Positions 29,449 to 40,513 are shown, numbered from the stretch's first letter. The stretch is 64,000 nt of DNA from Gracilaria domingensis (GCA_022539475.1 VCMS01000012.1:248001-312000), one strand, 5' to 3'. A program made the numbers and translations. Notes: a model not told the origin generated them from the sequence alone.

Positions 29449-32010
29449 CTACATTGGCCTCAATCTGCCTCCCTTGATGTCGCAAAGCGTTGTCGTCGGC
29501 GCTACGAACGAAGTGGGACCATTTTTCGTACAAGCACAGGAGTACCCTTCCCCAACCTTGCCACAGTGGCATAATTTGTCATCGTGCCTGCACTTAACAA
29601 CGTCACCGTAGATATGCTCCTCAGTGTCCATCTCACCACCGGTACCAAACCCGAGGGCCGATGCAATGATATGGAAGATTTCCGTGTTGTCCATGACACC
29701 GCGAACCTGCTCGGCACCTGGACCGTATCCGAATACACCAACGTCCTGCATAGTGTGGACGCCAGTGTTGAAAATCGGACTAATGTTACCAGACAGGAAG
29801 ATACCATTGGGGTCATCCGCGGGGTTGTTGAGGAAACCAGCGCGAGTTAAAACAGCAGGAATCTTAACGGAGCTGGACACTCTGTAATCCTCGGTATGAT
29901 CAGGGAAGTTGTTCATACCAGCCGCAAGAGTTGTACGCACGTCCCAAGTATCCGGAAAACCGTCACCATCACTGTCGATATAATCCGGATAACCTGCGTT
30001 CGAATGCGTTCCAATAGCCGTACGGCGCGCACGGTTAGACTCACGAATAGTCATTCCAGACGTCTCTTCCACAGACGCATTAAAAAAGGTACCGTCATTG
30101 TCGACTACCGCGCCGCAGTAGTTGTCCACATCAGACACAGGCTTCTCCTCACTGGAGGATACGGCGTCATCCCAGATCTTGGTGTCGACCGTACCGAAAA
30201 CATCGAAACCATGACCGTGGTCAGATGTGGCAATAATGAGGGTATCGTCACCATTTTCCTTGGCCCAGGCTTTGACTTGACCAACAGTGTTATCCAATTC
30301 GATCAAATCAGAGAGAGTACGCGGAACATCGAGTGGATGGGCAGATTTGTCAATGGAGGCAGCCTCAACCATGAGATAGAAACCGTTCTCGTTCTTCGAG
30401 AGCACCTTGATGGCGGACATTACCATCTCATCAAGGTTGGGCTGATCAACTGGAGCCGGACCGTCTGCAGTTGGGGAGTTGTCAGCATTGAGCAGGTTGT
30501 CGGTATACACATTTCTGTCAAGCCAAACTTCCATGTTGCCGTTGTGGGAGACTGTGAGAAGCTTCTTTGTGTTTGCATCTTCGGCTGCAGCCAACATTTC
30601 GGCCCGAGTATGAGTTACAGTATAGCCTACGGCAGAGTAGTTAGAATACATGTTAGAGCCATCGATAGAGCGGTCTGGTCGAAAAAAGCTACCGCCGCCT
30701 CCCATGATAACATCCGGCCTCACCGGTAGCAGGCAGTGCCTGCAGCCGTTGATAGCCTGAGCAGTGATAGCGGCCTTCTCAGCACGACGACGAACGTGAG
30801 CCCAAACGGCGGCCGGGGTGGCGTCTTGAATCTCAGCGGTGGTGACAACGCCGACAGACATATCAAACTTGCGCTTGATATATTCCGCAATGGTCTCCTG
30901 TTTCGGATGTGCGAAGTCGTCATCTCCAGAATCTGCGTAAACACCGAGTGCGTCGCTGGAAGATTTCTGTCCTGTGTTCATAGAAGTACCAGCGTTCGCA
31001 GAATCAGTGATGATAGAGTCAACACCAGCGGGGCTCTGAATACCGAAATATGGCAGCTTCTCCATATGAAGAAGATCATTGTATTTGCCATGCACCATGC
31101 CGCGGGACACGAGACGGGCAGCAGCCATCATTGGCAAGGACATACCATCTCCAATGAGGAGAACGACATTTCTGGCACGTCTCTTTGTAGGTTCACGCAC
31201 GACATATGTAACTTCGGTGGTGACGCCACGGGCAGAGACGGTGACCTTGACGGGACCCTTACCGTACTTTTTGTCAATTACTACGTTTCGGTACATGAGA
31301 GCGTAAGAGTTGAAACCTTCTGGAACCCCTCCAGCCTGACTGTTAAGCGCTCCACTGGATCCTCCGGCTGCCTGGCCGAGGAGGGTGGCAAGCCCTCCTC
31401 CGGCTGCCTGACCCAGAAGGCTGGCAAGGCCTCCTCCACCAGCCTGACTCAGAAGAGCTGCAAGACCTTCTCCACCGATCTGACTCAAAGTGGATCCAAT
31501 GGCTCCTCCACCAGCTGAGCCCAAGCGGGCTCCAACGCTTTCCCCACCAAGCCGTCCCAGAATTGCCTCAAGTCCGCCGCCATCAGCTTGACCCAGAATG
31601 TCAGCAAGAATGCCTTCATCAGCCTGGTTCAAAAGGTCTCCAAGAGTACCTGCACCAAGCTGACTCAACAAGCTTCCGAGAAGGCCGCCGCCAAGCCGAT
31701 TACCGCCCAATGTCCAGTTTCTGAGCTCGGGTTCCCTGCCAAAAAGCATCTCGGGTGTCAGAACATCACCAGATGGGACAGTTATTTTGATGTCCATAGC
31801 TTGACGGACTCCTCGGTCAATTCTATCACTAAGAGGAACGTGAAGAGCAACTTGAAAGTCAAAGACAGTTTCACACTGCAAGTTGGCATCGTCAATTGGA
31901 TAAACACAAACGTTCTTGCCTGGTGGACAGCCGAAATGCCGCTCAGGCCTCTGTAGAGCAAGGACAGAAGTACAAAGCGCAGCGGAAGCGAGAATGAAGA
32001 TAAAGTTCAT
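29449..32010 (-). CDS. Secreted alkaline phosphatase with 12-residue repeat array
   Basis: Extracellular phosphomonoesterase of the alkaline phosphatase superfamily (PF00245-like), a typical phosphate-scavenging enzyme. The frame is open from a TTG at 32166; the ATG at 32010 opens a clear signal peptide (MNFIFILASAALCTSVLALQ), giving 853 residues. Catalytic landmarks: VVLLIGDGMS (metal-binding Asp288), DSANAGTSMNTG with nucleophile Ser337, EAASIDKSAHPLD, ATSDHGHG, and the C-terminal GVHTMQDVGVFGYGPGAE. A DSDGDGFPDTWD motif looks calcium-binding, and the C terminus is Cys-rich (CHCGKVGEGYSCAC). Residues 102-228 are about ten Leu/Gly-rich 12-mers of the form GGxGLxxLLxQA, placed between the N-terminal domain and the catalytic core. 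The paralog at 49540 has a single vestigial unit there. Confidence 0.92.
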   Translation of the reverse strand: MNFIFILASAALCTSVLALQRPERHFGCPPGKNVCVYPIDDANLQCETVFDFQVALHVPLSDRIDRGVRQAMDIKITVPSGDVLTPEMLFGREPELRNWTLGGNRLGGGLLGSLLSQLGAGTLGDLLNQADEGILADILGQADGGGLEAILGRLGGESVGARLGSAGGGAIGSTLSQIGGEGLAALLSQAGGGGLASLLGQAAGGGLATLLGQAAGGSSGALNSQAGGVPEGFNSYALMYRNVVIDKKYGKGPVKVTVSARGVTTEVTYVVREPTKRRARNVVLLIGDGMSLPMMAAARLVSRGMVHGKYNDLLHMEKLPYFGIQSPAGVDSIITDSANAGTSMNTGQKSSSDALGVYADSGDDDFAHPKQETIAEYIKRKFDMSVGVVTTAEIQDATPAAVWAHVRRRAEKAAITAQAINGCRHCLLPVRPDVIMGGGGSFFRPDRSIDGSNMYSNYSAVGYTVTHTRAEMLAAAEDANTKKLLTVSHNGNMEVWLDRNVYTDNLLNADNSPTADGPAPVDQPNLDEMVMSAIKVLSKNENGFYLMVEAASIDKSAHPLDVPRTLSDLIELDNTVGQVKAWAKENGDDTLIIATSDHGHGFDVFGTVDTKIWDDAVSSSEEKPVSDVDNYCGAVVDNDGTFFNASVEETSGMTIRESNRARRTAIGTHSNAGYPDYIDSDGDGFPDTWDVRTTLAAGMNNFPDHTEDYRVSSSVKIPAVLTRAGFLNNPADDPNGIFLSGNISPIFNTGVHTMQDVGVFGYGPGAEQVRGVMDNTEIFHIIASALGFGTGGEMDTEEHIYGDVVKCRHDDKLCHCGKVGEGYSCACTKNGPTSFVAPTTTLCDIKGGRLRPM
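31327..31707 (-). repeat. Intragenic 36-bp minisatellite
   Basis: About ten diverged 36-bp units inside the alkaline phosphatase gene, in frame. Examples of the encoded units are GGEGLAALLSQA, GGGGLASLLGQA and AGGGLATLLGQA. The three units nearest the catalytic domain end of the array are the most alike, suggesting recent duplication. Confidence 0.9.
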
Positions 32011-32652
32011 ACTGACTCTAACACTGAGAAAAGCGTGTGCTTTCGAGGGGAAAACTTCCCTAGAGCTAGGAAAGTGCGACATATAGTCACAAAGAGCTCC
32101 TCGTGTGTCCTTTAATAGTGGGAAACAGTTCTGCGTTGGTGACAGAAGATGGAGATCCCAAAACAATACCGCCCTACTGGTGAACTGTCAGGTACATATC
32201 CCTAGTACACGTGCGTTTGTACATGTTACGCGATGTTAGCTCGAATAGTGTGAGTGCTGTTTGTTCGTTGTTTGTTCTCTAAGGCCTCAAACCAGAGCAG
32301 AACAAATAGCTCGTGTTTCAAGCTTGCAAACGCGCAAGGGTACGCAATAGCGTGTACGCCTCGCTGTGTGCGCTGCGCATGGGAGAGGTGCGTCGATGCT
32401 AAGCGGAGTTTGCTGAGCGGATGGCCACCGTCAGAAAAGGACAAGGAGTGTGAGGCCAGTGGAAGAAAAGGTGGGTTACCTTCGTAGATATCTACGACGG
32501 TATCATGCCACAAGCAACCTTTCCATCAGCGGCCGCTGATCCTGCGAAAGTCTTCGAGATCGCGCCGTGGGATACAAGGATAGCATCTGCATTTGTTTTT
32601 TGGTTTAAACTGTCCAATCATCGCGCGATCAAAGCGTATCAGGACCCCTAGG

Positions 32653-32667
32653 GGTACCGTCGGTACC
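32653..32667. repeat. Palindrome GGTACCGTCGGTACC
   Basis: Two GGTACC arms around GTC; member of the TACCGNCGGTA family. Confidence 0.8.
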
Positions 32668-32814
32668 TCATAACGTAATGGATCAAAATGGTACGTGAAA
32701 AGTAAGATATGTATACAGTACTTCTGTAATCCTGTGTCGGGACAAAGACTACACGTAGCGTATGACAGACTACTGTAAATTGATACATTTCAACGTGGAC
32801 ACAATCGAAACTCG

Positions 32815-32826
32815 TTCGCGCCAAAA
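32815..32826 (-). promoter_or_regulatory. E2F-like site before MSH2
   Basis: The top strand reads TTCGCGCCAAAA, so the bottom strand reads TTTTGGCGCGAA, an excellent match to the E2F/DP consensus. It ends 27 bp before the MSH2 ATG. Mismatch-repair and replication genes are E2F targets in animals and plants, so a real S-phase control site is plausible. Confidence 0.55.
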
Positions 32827-32853
32827 CAGCCTGCCAAACGATCAAACCGAAAC

Positions 32854-35751
32854 ATGAGCCGCTCCCTTCCTCCGTTCGTTCTCCATCCCCTCAGTGCCCA
32901 TCGCGCCAATCGCACCACTGCCCACCACGCGCATACTCTACTCGGTACATCCCAAACACCCGACATGACGGTCGACAATCCCACAGCCGCCGCCCTCCAA
33001 CTAGAAGCCCCCACAACGCTGAACCGCTTCGCTCGCGCCGCCAGTTCCGCCTTGAGATCCGAATCCACTCTAGCCCTTTTCGAACATCGAAACAGTCAGT
33101 ACTCTGTCCACGGCTCCATTCATACCCGAAGAGCTGCCCGACTCCTCCCAAATGACTGTCACACTCCAACAGACCTTCCTGCATCACCTCCACTTCCCAC
33201 TCTGCACTTTGACATACGCACCGCACGTACGCTGGCATCATTGGCCTTGCAAAATGGTCTCAAGATACATATGTGGGGCGTTTGCACAGATGGTCGTATT
33301 GTTTCTAGAATGGATGCTTCGCCCGGCAATCTTTCTTCTTTGGAGTCGTGGTTGGGAGATTCGCGCACCGCTGCCTTGGATGATGGATCTGTCATAAGCA
33401 TTCGAATCGTGAGGGACAAGGGACAGAGGCTCATGGGCGTGTGTTCATGGGATGAGGCTTCTTCTACGCTTTCTGTACTGCATGTCATGGAGGATGACTC
33501 CTTTTCCAACTTGGAGACAATCATCGTCGCTACGAATGCGAGAGAGGCTCTGTTCTGTGATTCGGACTCGTCTGAATTTGAGATAGCAAAGTTGCATGAT
33601 GTGCTTACAAAATGTGGCGTCGCAAGTACTTCGCTCAAGAAACGCTCTTTCAATCCAGCAGACGTACCGTCCGATTTGGAGAAACTCGTCGGCTCAAAGC
33701 ATACTATTTCCAACTTTTTGGATACCCAAGTGGTTGTTTCAGCCATCAGTGCGGTCATTGACTACATTGGTCTGTTAAGGGATTCAAGTCGGGAGGGCAA
33801 TGTAAGGATGAAACATCTCACCACCTCTGCTTATATGCATCTTGATAATGCCGCTATTCGTGCGCTCAATGTGCTGCCATATCCTGGTGATGGCGGTCAC
33901 AGAGCCAGTTTGTTTGGACTCATGAAGAAAACGAAGAGTGCCATGGGCTCTCGTTTGTTGCGAAGATGGCTTGCACAACCTCTACAGGATATCGACGCTA
34001 TCAATGAAAGATTGGATATCGTCGAAGCGTTCCTATGCAATCAACGCCGTCGAGAAGCGATTCTCGACGACCATATAAACAAATTGCCGGACTTAAGTGT
34101 GCTTTGTTCACGCTTTACGAAGAATCAGGGTGCCAAGGCATCCCTGCAAGATGTTGTTCGGCTATATCAATGTTCTATTCGTCTTCCATTCCTTTGTGAT
34201 GAACTCATAAGTGACGATCGAAATCCTCTACTGAAAGAACGTTTTTCTGATCCTCTTCGAAAACTGGTATCTGAGCTTGCCAATTTCGAAGCCTTGGTGG
34301 AGACCACTATCGATCTAGAGCAAATTGAAAACGGAGAGTTTGTGCTCAGCCCTTCAGTTCATCCTGACCTTCAAGAACTGCGAGATCACCAAGACAATAT
34401 CTTGGGTGATATAGACACTGAGTACCAGAAAGCTATGAATTCTATATCTGGGTTGAAGAATGATTCACTCAAACTCGAGCGTAAGGATAACCTGGGTTAC
34501 ATTTTCCGACTCACTCGTAAGGAAGAGAAGTTTATCCGGGGGAAGAAACAGTTCATCGTGTTGGAGACGAGAAAGGATGGGGTGCGGTTTCAGAGCAAAG
34601 GCTTGCAAAGACTTTCTTCTGCATACCAGGATATTGCCAGTCAATATCACGAACGAGAGAGTGAGATGCGCATCAAGACGCTCGAAGTCGCCGGAACTTA
34701 TGTTGAAGTGTTCTTGGACGTTTCGGCTATCATTGCTGAAGTCGATGTGCTGTGTGCGTTTGCTACTGTTGCTGCCGAAGGAAGAGGCGATTATTGCCGC
34801 CCTGAGATAAAGGCAGCTGGTTCAAGCTTGGAAATCAAGGGAGCTCGGCATCCCATTGTGGAAGAAAATATGATAGACGCATCGGTATTCGTTTCTAACG
34901 ACATCAATCTAACGCGAGGAGGAAATATAGACGGAGAAAGCGAGAGTGCAGGCTCGCTGCTGCTCGTGACCGGGCCAAATATGGGTGGAAAGTCTACGTA
35001 CATCCGGACTGCCGGTATTCTTACTCTTATGGCGCATGTGGGGTCTTTCGTCCCAGCGTCACAGGCTGAAATTCCGATAACCGACAGAATCTTTGCTCGA
35101 GTCGGGGCTGGAGATAACCAGCACCGTGCGATTTCAACTTTTATGTCGGAAATGCTGGAGACAGCAGCAATTCTCAAGTCCGCAACGCCTCAGTCGCTCG
35201 TCATCATTGATGAATTAGGGCGCGGTACGGGCACTATGGACGGATATGGATTGGCATATGCTATAAGCAAACACATTGCCTCCAAGATTCGATGCATTTG
35301 TTTGTTCGCCACTCACTTTTATGAGCTTACGTCACTAGAAAATGACGTTCCTTCGGTGAGAAATGTGCATGTCTCAGCCTTCACCGAACCAAGCAGCAAC
35401 AAGTTAACGTTTCTTTATGAAGTCCAGCCTGGTGCTTGCGATCAGAGCTTCGGTGTGAACGTGGCAGAAATGGCCCATTTTCCTTCTGCTGTTGTTGACG
35501 CCGCTAAAAGAAAAGCTGCCGAGCTCGAAGGGTTTAATGCACCAAGCAAGCGCGTCAAGCTTGCGAAAGTAGCTGAGGAGGACCGGGAGCGTGGTCAGAA
35601 GCTTATTAGTAACTTTCTGGCGGAGGTCAAGGATCTACCAAGTTCCACAGAAGCAGAAGCAAAGACTGCTCTTGTTTCCGCTCGGGCGCTTAGAAACAAA
35701 GTGCTCAATGAACAGAATGCCTATGTCAACGCTTTACTGGCAGAAAGCTGA
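32854..35751 (+). CDS. MSH2: DNA mismatch repair protein MSH2
   Basis: Nuclear MutS homolog that pairs with MSH6 or MSH3 to recognise mismatches and small loops. 965 residues from an ATG at 32854; a second ATG at 32965 (MTVDNPTAAAL) would trim 37 poorly conserved residues. The N-terminal mismatch-binding region has STLALFEHRNSQYSVHG but no Phe-X-Glu motif, as expected of MSH2. The lever/core region includes LNVLPYPGDGGHRASLFGLM and SRLLRRWLAQPLQD. The ATPase has Walker A TGPNMGGKSTYIR (706-718), ARVGAGDN, the signature STFMSEMLETAAIL, and Walker B VIIDELGRGTGTMDGYGLA. In Walker B, the usual GTSTYDGFGLA is changed to GTGTMDGYGLA. ATHFYELT and CDQSFGVNVAEMAHFP follow. Intronless and near usual family length. 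Confidence 0.95.
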   Translation: MSRSLPPFVLHPLSAHRANRTTAHHAHTLLGTSQTPDMTVDNPTAAALQLEAPTTLNRFARAASSALRSESTLALFEHRNSQYSVHGSIHTRRAARLLPNDCHTPTDLPASPPLPTLHFDIRTARTLASLALQNGLKIHMWGVCTDGRIVSRMDASPGNLSSLESWLGDSRTAALDDGSVISIRIVRDKGQRLMGVCSWDEASSTLSVLHVMEDDSFSNLETIIVATNAREALFCDSDSSEFEIAKLHDVLTKCGVASTSLKKRSFNPADVPSDLEKLVGSKHTISNFLDTQVVVSAISAVIDYIGLLRDSSREGNVRMKHLTTSAYMHLDNAAIRALNVLPYPGDGGHRASLFGLMKKTKSAMGSRLLRRWLAQPLQDIDAINERLDIVEAFLCNQRRREAILDDHINKLPDLSVLCSRFTKNQGAKASLQDVVRLYQCSIRLPFLCDELISDDRNPLLKERFSDPLRKLVSELANFEALVETTIDLEQIENGEFVLSPSVHPDLQELRDHQDNILGDIDTEYQKAMNSISGLKNDSLKLERKDNLGYIFRLTRKEEKFIRGKKQFIVLETRKDGVRFQSKGLQRLSSAYQDIASQYHERESEMRIKTLEVAGTYVEVFLDVSAIIAEVDVLCAFATVAAEGRGDYCRPEIKAAGSSLEIKGARHPIVEENMIDASVFVSNDINLTRGGNIDGESESAGSLLLVTGPNMGGKSTYIRTAGILTLMAHVGSFVPASQAEIPITDRIFARVGAGDNQHRAISTFMSEMLETAAILKSATPQSLVIIDELGRGTGTMDGYGLAYAISKHIASKIRCICLFATHFYELTSLENDVPSVRNVHVSAFTEPSSNKLTFLYEVQPGACDQSFGVNVAEMAHFPSAVVDAAKRKAAELEGFNAPSKRVKLAKVAEEDRERGQKLISNFLAEVKDLPSSTEAEAKTALVSARALRNKVLNEQNAYVNALLAES

Positions 35752-37033
35752 GGCGAAATCTATGCTCTCAGCGTTCTCTTCAAGACCAAGATGAACTTCC
35801 GCGACAGAATCACCGCTCCAGGATTTTGTGCATTTCTGGTAGGGCGAGTATGGAAATACCCCTGTAAATTGACGGGCCTTAAAGTCCTTTCCTTTCATCT
35901 GGGCCTTGAATTGTTTCGGTGATCTCTTGCGGCCGCATTGGCGTGAATTACTTCAAGAGGGCTGACGATCGTAGGAGAGCTAGCCGTTTAGCGTTCGATG
36001 CCGAAAATTTGTACGGAAACGGCGGTGCCTTGCATGGTAGCCCTTTTGTTCTAACCATTCCCCGGTACGTTCAACCGCTGAGATCGAACGTTCTTTTGGT
36101 CAGGCTAGAACTTTTAGCCGCCGTGTTCAAAACTTGGTACTGTATTTCGAGGTGACTTGTGTATATACTCACCAACCAATTGGCAACTTCCTGCTGCTAC
36201 CCTCGTATGGTGTTCTTGGTCTGCAAGCGTTTTGAAGCCCGCCTCCGTCTCTAAACAGCTATCGCTTTGCGAACTACGTGTAACTAGTCAGGCACAGGGC
36301 GCTCTGGAAAGCTAACCTGCAAAATGCTCTATCGTCGCCTGCAGCATACGAGTGGTTCCACACTCACATACTCCTAAAGAAAATTCATGATCCAGATCAT
36401 TCGCAGAACAACAACTTTGTACTTCAGGTTACGTGGAGCCACACATGCCTACACGGGTTGCTTGCGTTCTCGTAGTTTCGCTGGAGTTTTATAGATGTAA
36501 GGATAGATGGTTATCTTAATGATAATTCGACTTAAAACGGTTTTCCTTTTAACCCTCCTACCAAGGTGGTATGCGTCAGATTTGCAGAGAGATTAAAGAA
36601 TACTGTAGAATGAATGCATGAAGAATGTGTGGTTGGGTCACTGGGGTAGGTGCTGTTCTGAACAGCCTGTTCATGCGCTTGAAAACTGTGGAGCAGTTCT
36701 TGCGCGTCATGATTGTCCGCTGATGGCTCCTACAATTGAAACGGCGAGAGATACATACACCTTGGTAAGGCAGAGAGATTTCTGTCAGAGCACAAAAAGC
36801 ACGACGGTGCGAAGGAATAAATTTCCTACAAATGAGGATGGTCGTTTGAGCCCCGTGCCACTAGCAAGTATTGGGCCTCACGACTTGGCGCCCCAATGCC
36901 ATCTGCTACTTTCGTTATACCGTCATGTACCTTTGGCAGTCTCGTGTCCAGGTCGTCCTTCGGTCATCACGGATTCACAGGGTCGTTGCGCCCCACCGTC
37001 GAACGGCGTTCTCATCGATGGCATGGGCTGAAA
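35752..37033. other. Spacer between MSH2 and the MFS gene
   Basis: No gene recognised. An open frame at 36618-37031 is not conserved-looking. The MFS frame is open back to 36896, but its first good ATG is 37034. Confidence 0.5.
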
Positions 37034-38597
37034 ATGTCTGACGCTCCTGCACCTCGCAATGAGGTAAACTCGACCCCGACCTTGCAAGCAACGACAGGAT
37101 TCCCTAGGAAATGGTCTGTCGTCGCCGCTGCGTCTGTGGTTCACGCGCTTCATGCAGCTGCTGTGTACATGGTCCCTTCTACGCTACTTTCCCCGATGCG
37201 GCAGACCCTCAACCTCACTGTCGAAGAAATCACCCGTCCTTTAATTACGTATCGTATCGTGCAAACCTTGCTCTTGCTCCCTTCCGGCCTTGTCCTTGAC
37301 GCCATTGGTCCACAACTGTGTTTGCGCGTGGCAATGATTGCTGCGGCTGTATCAGCCCCTCTTTTGCCCCTGACCACTTCTCTTGCTCAGCTAGTATCGC
37401 TTCAAGCCTTCTACGCACTCACCAAACTCTTCGGGGGCTTATCCGCAATGTTGCTCATTGTCACATCAGCGTTTCCGAATGAAGACAGAATTGGCACTGC
37501 TACCAGTGTCTTGCTGAGTGGCTACTCTTTTGCTGGGTTCTTGGCGCCTGCAGTAATTGGTTCCCTTTCGAACAACATAGGATGGCGATATGCTAGCATG
37601 TTGATTTCTGCAATCTTCGCTATCGCATGCGTGCCACTGACCTTTTTTTTCCTCAGGGAGTATCCTTCTTCTCGGCGCCGTCCATCGATTCCAGTGCTTT
37701 TAAAGCAGGTTGCGAATCGGATCAAAGCTCAGAGGCCTGCACAAACAACACCTCGTTCTACATCTTCGAGTCGGTTGCAATTAACGGATCAGCTAAACCC
37801 TCAGAAGGAAGCAGCAACGCAAGAACCAATCGCAGCCAACGGAAAGGCCAAAGAACGGCTCTTTCCAGCCCCCTATGTACTAGTCGCCATTTCAGTGTTT
37901 GCTTTTTCGTTTTCCATGCACATTATATTCGATCATCTTCTCGTCTTCCTCACTGAGGATTTTGGTATACGATTTGACAAGGCAACATGGTTTATGTCTG
38001 CTCTGAATCTTATTGCTCTGTTCTCAAAACTTGCAGTGGGCCCCTTGGCTGATCGGTATAACAAGTCTCTTCTCTTAGCATTTTTTGGCACTATTGCTGG
38101 CTTCTCATGCCTGCTGCTGTTCGACTTCTCTTTGCTTGGATTCCATACGACTTCCAATTTGGTCAAGGTAATGGCGTTTGTCTTTTTCTGTATGTCATGA
38201 AATCCTTTTGTTTTTCGCTATGTCTGTTAAGAGGTATACATCTAACTAGAACTCAAATTTGCGTATCCTTCCGCACTCGACAGATTCAATAGGATATGCC
38301 GCGGTCTTCAGTGTTACAACCTCTGTGCTTCCAGAATTTGGCAAGCGAAACCTTGGGTTTAGATCCAACTTCAATCTCATGTTACTCTTTGCATCTGGAT
38401 CCCTAGGATCTTATCTTTCCGCCGCTGCACGTTCGTCAACAGGTTCATACAAATATGCTTTTGTGTGGAATGCTTGCTCATGGTTATTTGTGGTCATATC
38501 TGGACTTGTAAAGTATCTCTTTTACGACAGTCATCTAAAACCATATGCTAAGATTCGTCACCATAACCCTGCATCTCCTGAGATAAGCAGGGAATGA
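37034..38597 (+). CDS. Major facilitator superfamily transporter, two exons
   Basis: Twelve-helix membrane transporter, 489 residues after splicing; substrate unknown. Exon 1 is 37034-38189 and exon 2 is 38284-38597. The splice (GTATGT...CAG, phase 1) creates FVFFYSIGYAAVFSVTTSVL and restores a continuous helix. The donor at 38168 would put exon 2 out of frame. MFS landmarks: LDAIGPQLCLRVAMI after helix 2, SGYSFAGFLAPAVIGSLSNNIGWRYA, and GPLADRYNKSLLLAFFG in the second half, the counterpart of the first-half loop 2-3 motif. The central cytoplasmic loop (about 225-280) is Ser/Thr/Gln-rich. The start at 37034 gives a short polar N terminus before helix 1. It lies on the same strand as the MAA genes, about 2 kb upstream; a role in moving MAAs or a precursor is only a guess. 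Confidence 0.88.
38190..38283 (+). other. Intron of the MFS gene (94 nt)
   Basis: GTATGT donor and GACAG acceptor, phase 1. The alternative acceptor at 38292 would create a TGA stop at the join, which supports this choice. Confidence 0.85.
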
Positions 38598-39755
38598 GGT
38601 CACTTCTCAGCTGATGGGCATGCGGTTTCTAGTAAGCAAAGTTACACATACGAGATAAGATCCTCTCAATGAAACATATGGCATGTGAGGAGACAGGAAA
38701 AAGCAAGCCCCCTGCTCTGCTTCGAAGCTTAAGATGTTCGCGCGAACGATTGTTTTCTAATTTAATGGGGAGAAGCTCCCTCCATATTCAACTTTAGGAA
38801 CAGGGAATACTCCTCTCGGAAACCTTTGTCCGGGTACTACTACTCAAACAATACGTTTCGCCAGCTATCATCAGATACCTTTCAACGAGCAATGTGGAAT
38901 GCGCTCGAGGGAAGAGCGCAAGATATCTGAGTACATACTCTGGAGTCATGTGCTGTGAATTTTCGCACGAAATGCATGACATCACACGGTGTTGCTCTTT
39001 TGTTGTTGGACAGAAGCTTCTTACGATAAAGCCAAAGTAATGCCTCAAAGGAAACTAAGCCTCTCCTCTCCGTCAAAAGGCCACAAATTTGTGTAGGTCG
39101 TTCCTTATCAAGAATAGCACCGGCTTTTCACTTGTCGTGGCTTAGCTGCCAAAGGTTGTCTCTAAATGTTTTTCAAGGCACATCGCAGCACGACACGCTC
39201 CAATTTTTTTACTTCCGTACCGTCATACCGCAAACCCAACGCACCGTCCTCGTTTCGCAGCGAATGAGTGAAGCGTCGATACGTGTCCTGGAAAGAACTG
39301 CCAAACGGCATTTCTAGCTTGCATCCACTCTGAAGTAGGTTTGGGAATCTACTGTAGACAAGTAGGTGTTCGTGCATTAAAAAAAGGTATAAAGTGCCTT
39401 GCTTGAGCGACACAAGGTTAACCAAGAAAACAGACTCCAATGACAGCTGTAGCATTGGGGGCCCCCAATTTCGGGCCTCGTAATCGTGATGCGAAGCGCT
39501 TCCTCCTGCTTCCATGCAGATCTAGAAACGCGTGCAATGCTTACCACACGGCGCAGAAGGTGTTTTTTCAAATATAAAAGGCTTGCGTGACAACCCTGCC
39601 TTGCCTTAACGTGTGACTTGAAAACATGTGCTCCCCGATGTGCCACCACAACCACCACACCCCCCACAAACGGCAAAAGGAGTGATGAGCCTAATAGGCG
39701 CACTGTCCACACATGTGGTCGCAGGGTGGTCGGCTGCACTCTACTGTCCTACATG

Positions 39756-39777
39756 ATCATGAATCATGATTCATGAT
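39756..39777. repeat. Perfect 22-bp AT-rich palindrome
   Basis: Self-complementary sequence built from ATCATGA/TCATGAT units (starts ATCATGAATCATG). No role known. Confidence 0.85.
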
Positions 39778-40503
39778 GCGAGGAATGAAGTCTTCACCTA
39801 AAATGTATGATGCCCATAGAACACCCTATGATGAAGCGCAATGAATTAATTTCTCCGAGAGCCGAGATCACCGACAGGTTTTTAAAACAATTGAGCCAAC
39901 AGCGGCGTAATGAAAGGAACCCTTGCAACAGAAAACAACAACCTCCAAAACCCTGGAGGTGCTCGTTCCGCGGCGGCCTCATAAGTGTTAAAATCTGGTG
40001 GCGCAAATGTGGAACCCTTGAGCTCACCCGCATTTTGCGAGAAAAGTACCGTTGCCAATTACTACTACCCACAGATGCCTCTATTGGATGATGCCTGGCA
40101 CGTGCATGGCGAGCACGCATCGCACCGTGCCCCAAACGAAGGCCAGACGGCATTATGCATACGCAAAGTGCTGAAAGCAGACGGGATTCGAGACGAGTAA
40201 ACTTAGTCTTTGACTTGGAAGAGTGTTTGTTGGTATTCTATTTGCCCAGCAGAGACCAATCAAACCATAACGTTCAGCGTTGTGTATAAAACGATATGAA
40301 TCTCGATGAATCTACGAACTTACGAACTGTGTTCAGCCATCAGTGTTTCAATCGAAACGTGCAAAATAGGATGAGCATGACTTCATTCATGATATGGCCC
40401 CTTCATCGCCACAGAAAAGCACAGTTTCCATTTCGTGATTCATTCCGCATCGAGAGATGAACATTGTACCATCGGCAGAGTTTACGTCTGAGCTCCCATT
40501 TGC

Positions 40504-40513
40504 TTTAAATAGG
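40504..40513 (+). promoter_or_regulatory. TATA-like element of mysAB
   Basis: TTTAAATAGG, 84 bp before the ATG. Similar spacing is seen for the alkaline phosphatase genes (TATTAAAG and TATATAAG). Confidence 0.4.

Larger units (their letters stand above)
32011..32853. other. Divergent spacer, alkaline phosphatase / MSH2
   Basis: Promoter region for both genes. On the minus strand a TATTAAAG lies about 95 bp upstream of the phosphatase ATG. Palindromes CCCCTAGGGG (32645-32654) and GGTACCGTCGGTACC (32653-32667) overlap. An E2F-like site lies at 32815-32826. No gene recognised. Confidence 0.6.

Noticed and set aside
29896..31518. Long plus-strand frames opposite the repeat-bearing alkaline phosphatase
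   Set aside because: They are antisense shadows of a well-supported gene; the same occurs opposite its paralog.
38168..38292. Alternative MFS intron from GTAATG at 38168 to TAG at 38292
   Set aside because: It joins out of frame. The GTATGT (38190) to CAG (38283) intron keeps the frame and the helix.
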